From NCBI GenBank assembly GCA_011380105.1, contig DRZW01000145.1, positions 1-15,744 of the forward strand: 15,744 bases of DNA, written 5' to 3'. Below the pieces are notes generated by a model. The model did no database searches and was not told the origin of the DNA. It was given only the letters and a program-made list of their open reading frames with translations. The position numbers and the translations under genes are program-made. Source of the stretch: Halothiobacillaceae bacterium. Lineage in GTDB: Bacteria; Pseudomonadota; Gammaproteobacteria; Halothiobacillales; Halothiobacillaceae. Positions 15,254 to 15,744 of this stretch are shown in pieces (the stretch's first letter is position 1; the number at the start of each line of letters is the position of its first letter).

Positions 15254-15691
15254 CTAATCCGAGGCCGTACTGCCCGGTTTCTGAATGGAAAAGTCATGGG
15301 TAATCTCCACGCTTGGCTTGAGCATGGCGGAAACCGAGCAGTATTTTTCGGCAGATAAATCAACCGCCCTGGCGACTTTTTTCTCCGATAACCCTGCGCC
15401 GACCAGCACATAATGAACGTGAATCCGAGTGAATACTTTCGGGGCTTTGACGTCAGCGCGTTCGGCAGAAAGCTCAATCCAGCAGTCTTCCACCGGTTCG
15501 CGTTGTTTTTGCAAGATAACCATGACATCAATGGCGGTGCAGCCGCCCAAACCCATCAGCACCATCTCCATGGGACGCACGCCCGCATTGCGACCACCGA
15601 TCTCCGGTGCGCCATCCAAAATCAAGGCATGACCACTATCGGCCTCGGCCATAAAGGCCATGCCATCAACCCATTTAACTCGTGCTTGCAT
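15254..15691 (-). CDS. yhfA: OsmC family protein, YhfA type
   Basis: OsmC/Ohr family proteins are small dimers with a two-cysteine active site that reduce organic hydroperoxides. The YhfA branch has no firmly assigned substrate. The 145 residues start MQARVKWV as in E. coli YhfA. The two family cysteines are Cys51 in MVLMGLGGCTAIDV and Cys118 in AVDLSAEKYCSVSAML. Cys70 is extra. ATG 15691 has AGG about ten bases before it. It leads a minus-strand group with speD and the lipoprotein gene. In E. coli yhfA lies beside crp, and in Pseudomonas a related gene lies between vfr (a crp homologue) and speD, so a crp-like gene beyond the right edge is plausible but not seen. Confidence 0.93.
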   Translation of the reverse strand: MQARVKWVDGMAFMAEADSGHALILDGAPEIGGRNAGVRPMEMVLMGLGGCTAIDVMVILQKQREPVEDCWIELSAERADVKAPKVFTRIHVHYVLVGAGLSEKKVARAVDLSAEKYCSVSAMLKPSVEITHDFSIQKPGSTASD

Positions 15692-15721
15692 TTTTATCTG
15701 AACCTAACGTTGTGGAATCGC

Positions 15722-15734
15722 AAAAAAACCGGCC
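15722..15734 (-). terminator. possible right half of a terminator cut by the window edge
   Basis: On the minus strand GGCCGG is followed by seven T residues. The matching left arm could lie just beyond the window. If so it ends a minus-strand gene upstream of yhfA. This cannot be confirmed from the visible sequence. Confidence 0.25.
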
Positions 15735-15744
15735 AGGGCATGAC

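Overview
The window reads as ordinary chromosome of a gammaproteobacterium of moderate GC content. The evidence is the tmRNA tag ANDDNYALAA, the UbiJ-UbiB pair and UbiA of aerobic ubiquinone synthesis, a UvrD with the C-terminal Tudor-like extension, and a SpeD and YhfA-type OsmC protein that closely resemble the enterobacterial and pseudomonad proteins. I cannot name a genus. I see no insertion sequence, prophage, CRISPR array or toxin-antitoxin module.

Layout. 1-353 holds no gene, only nested inverted repeats and the ssrA terminator. ssrA (tmRNA) is on the minus strand at 354-715. A CHAD-domain protein (minus, 865-1815) follows. Then comes a plus-strand run: ubiJ and ubiB (three bases apart), uvrD, and an orphan periplasmic ZnuA/TroA-like protein whose metal ligands all appear to be replaced. 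A 357-base convergent gap with odd low-level repeats separates it from a gamma-carbonic-anhydrase-like gene (minus). Next are ubiA (plus) and acs (minus). acs is full length but interrupted by one in-frame TAG that cuts off the C-terminal catalytic lid. An 816-base gap lies between acs and glcF. It contains a DnaA-box cluster, a near-consensus IHF site, an AT-rich stretch, a perfect palindrome, a possible 30-residue basic peptide and two terminator-like hairpins. A stand-alone GlcF-like iron-sulfur protein (plus) follows, then a minus-strand group yhfA-speD-lipoprotein in which speD and the lipoprotein gene share an ATGA overlap.

How the genes work together. ubiJ, ubiB and ubiA all serve ubiquinone synthesis, and the GlcF-like protein probably feeds electrons from a 2-hydroxyacid into that quinone pool. 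acs would activate acetate if it is intact or read through. speD makes decarboxylated SAM for spermidine. The rest is housekeeping: ribosome rescue (ssrA) and DNA repair (uvrD).

I do not see a convincing new multi-gene system. The most unusual items are the DnaA-box-rich gap between acs and glcF, the amber codon in acs, and the ZnuA-like protein that lacks its metal site. All calls come from reading the sequence. No database search, folding or skew computation was run.
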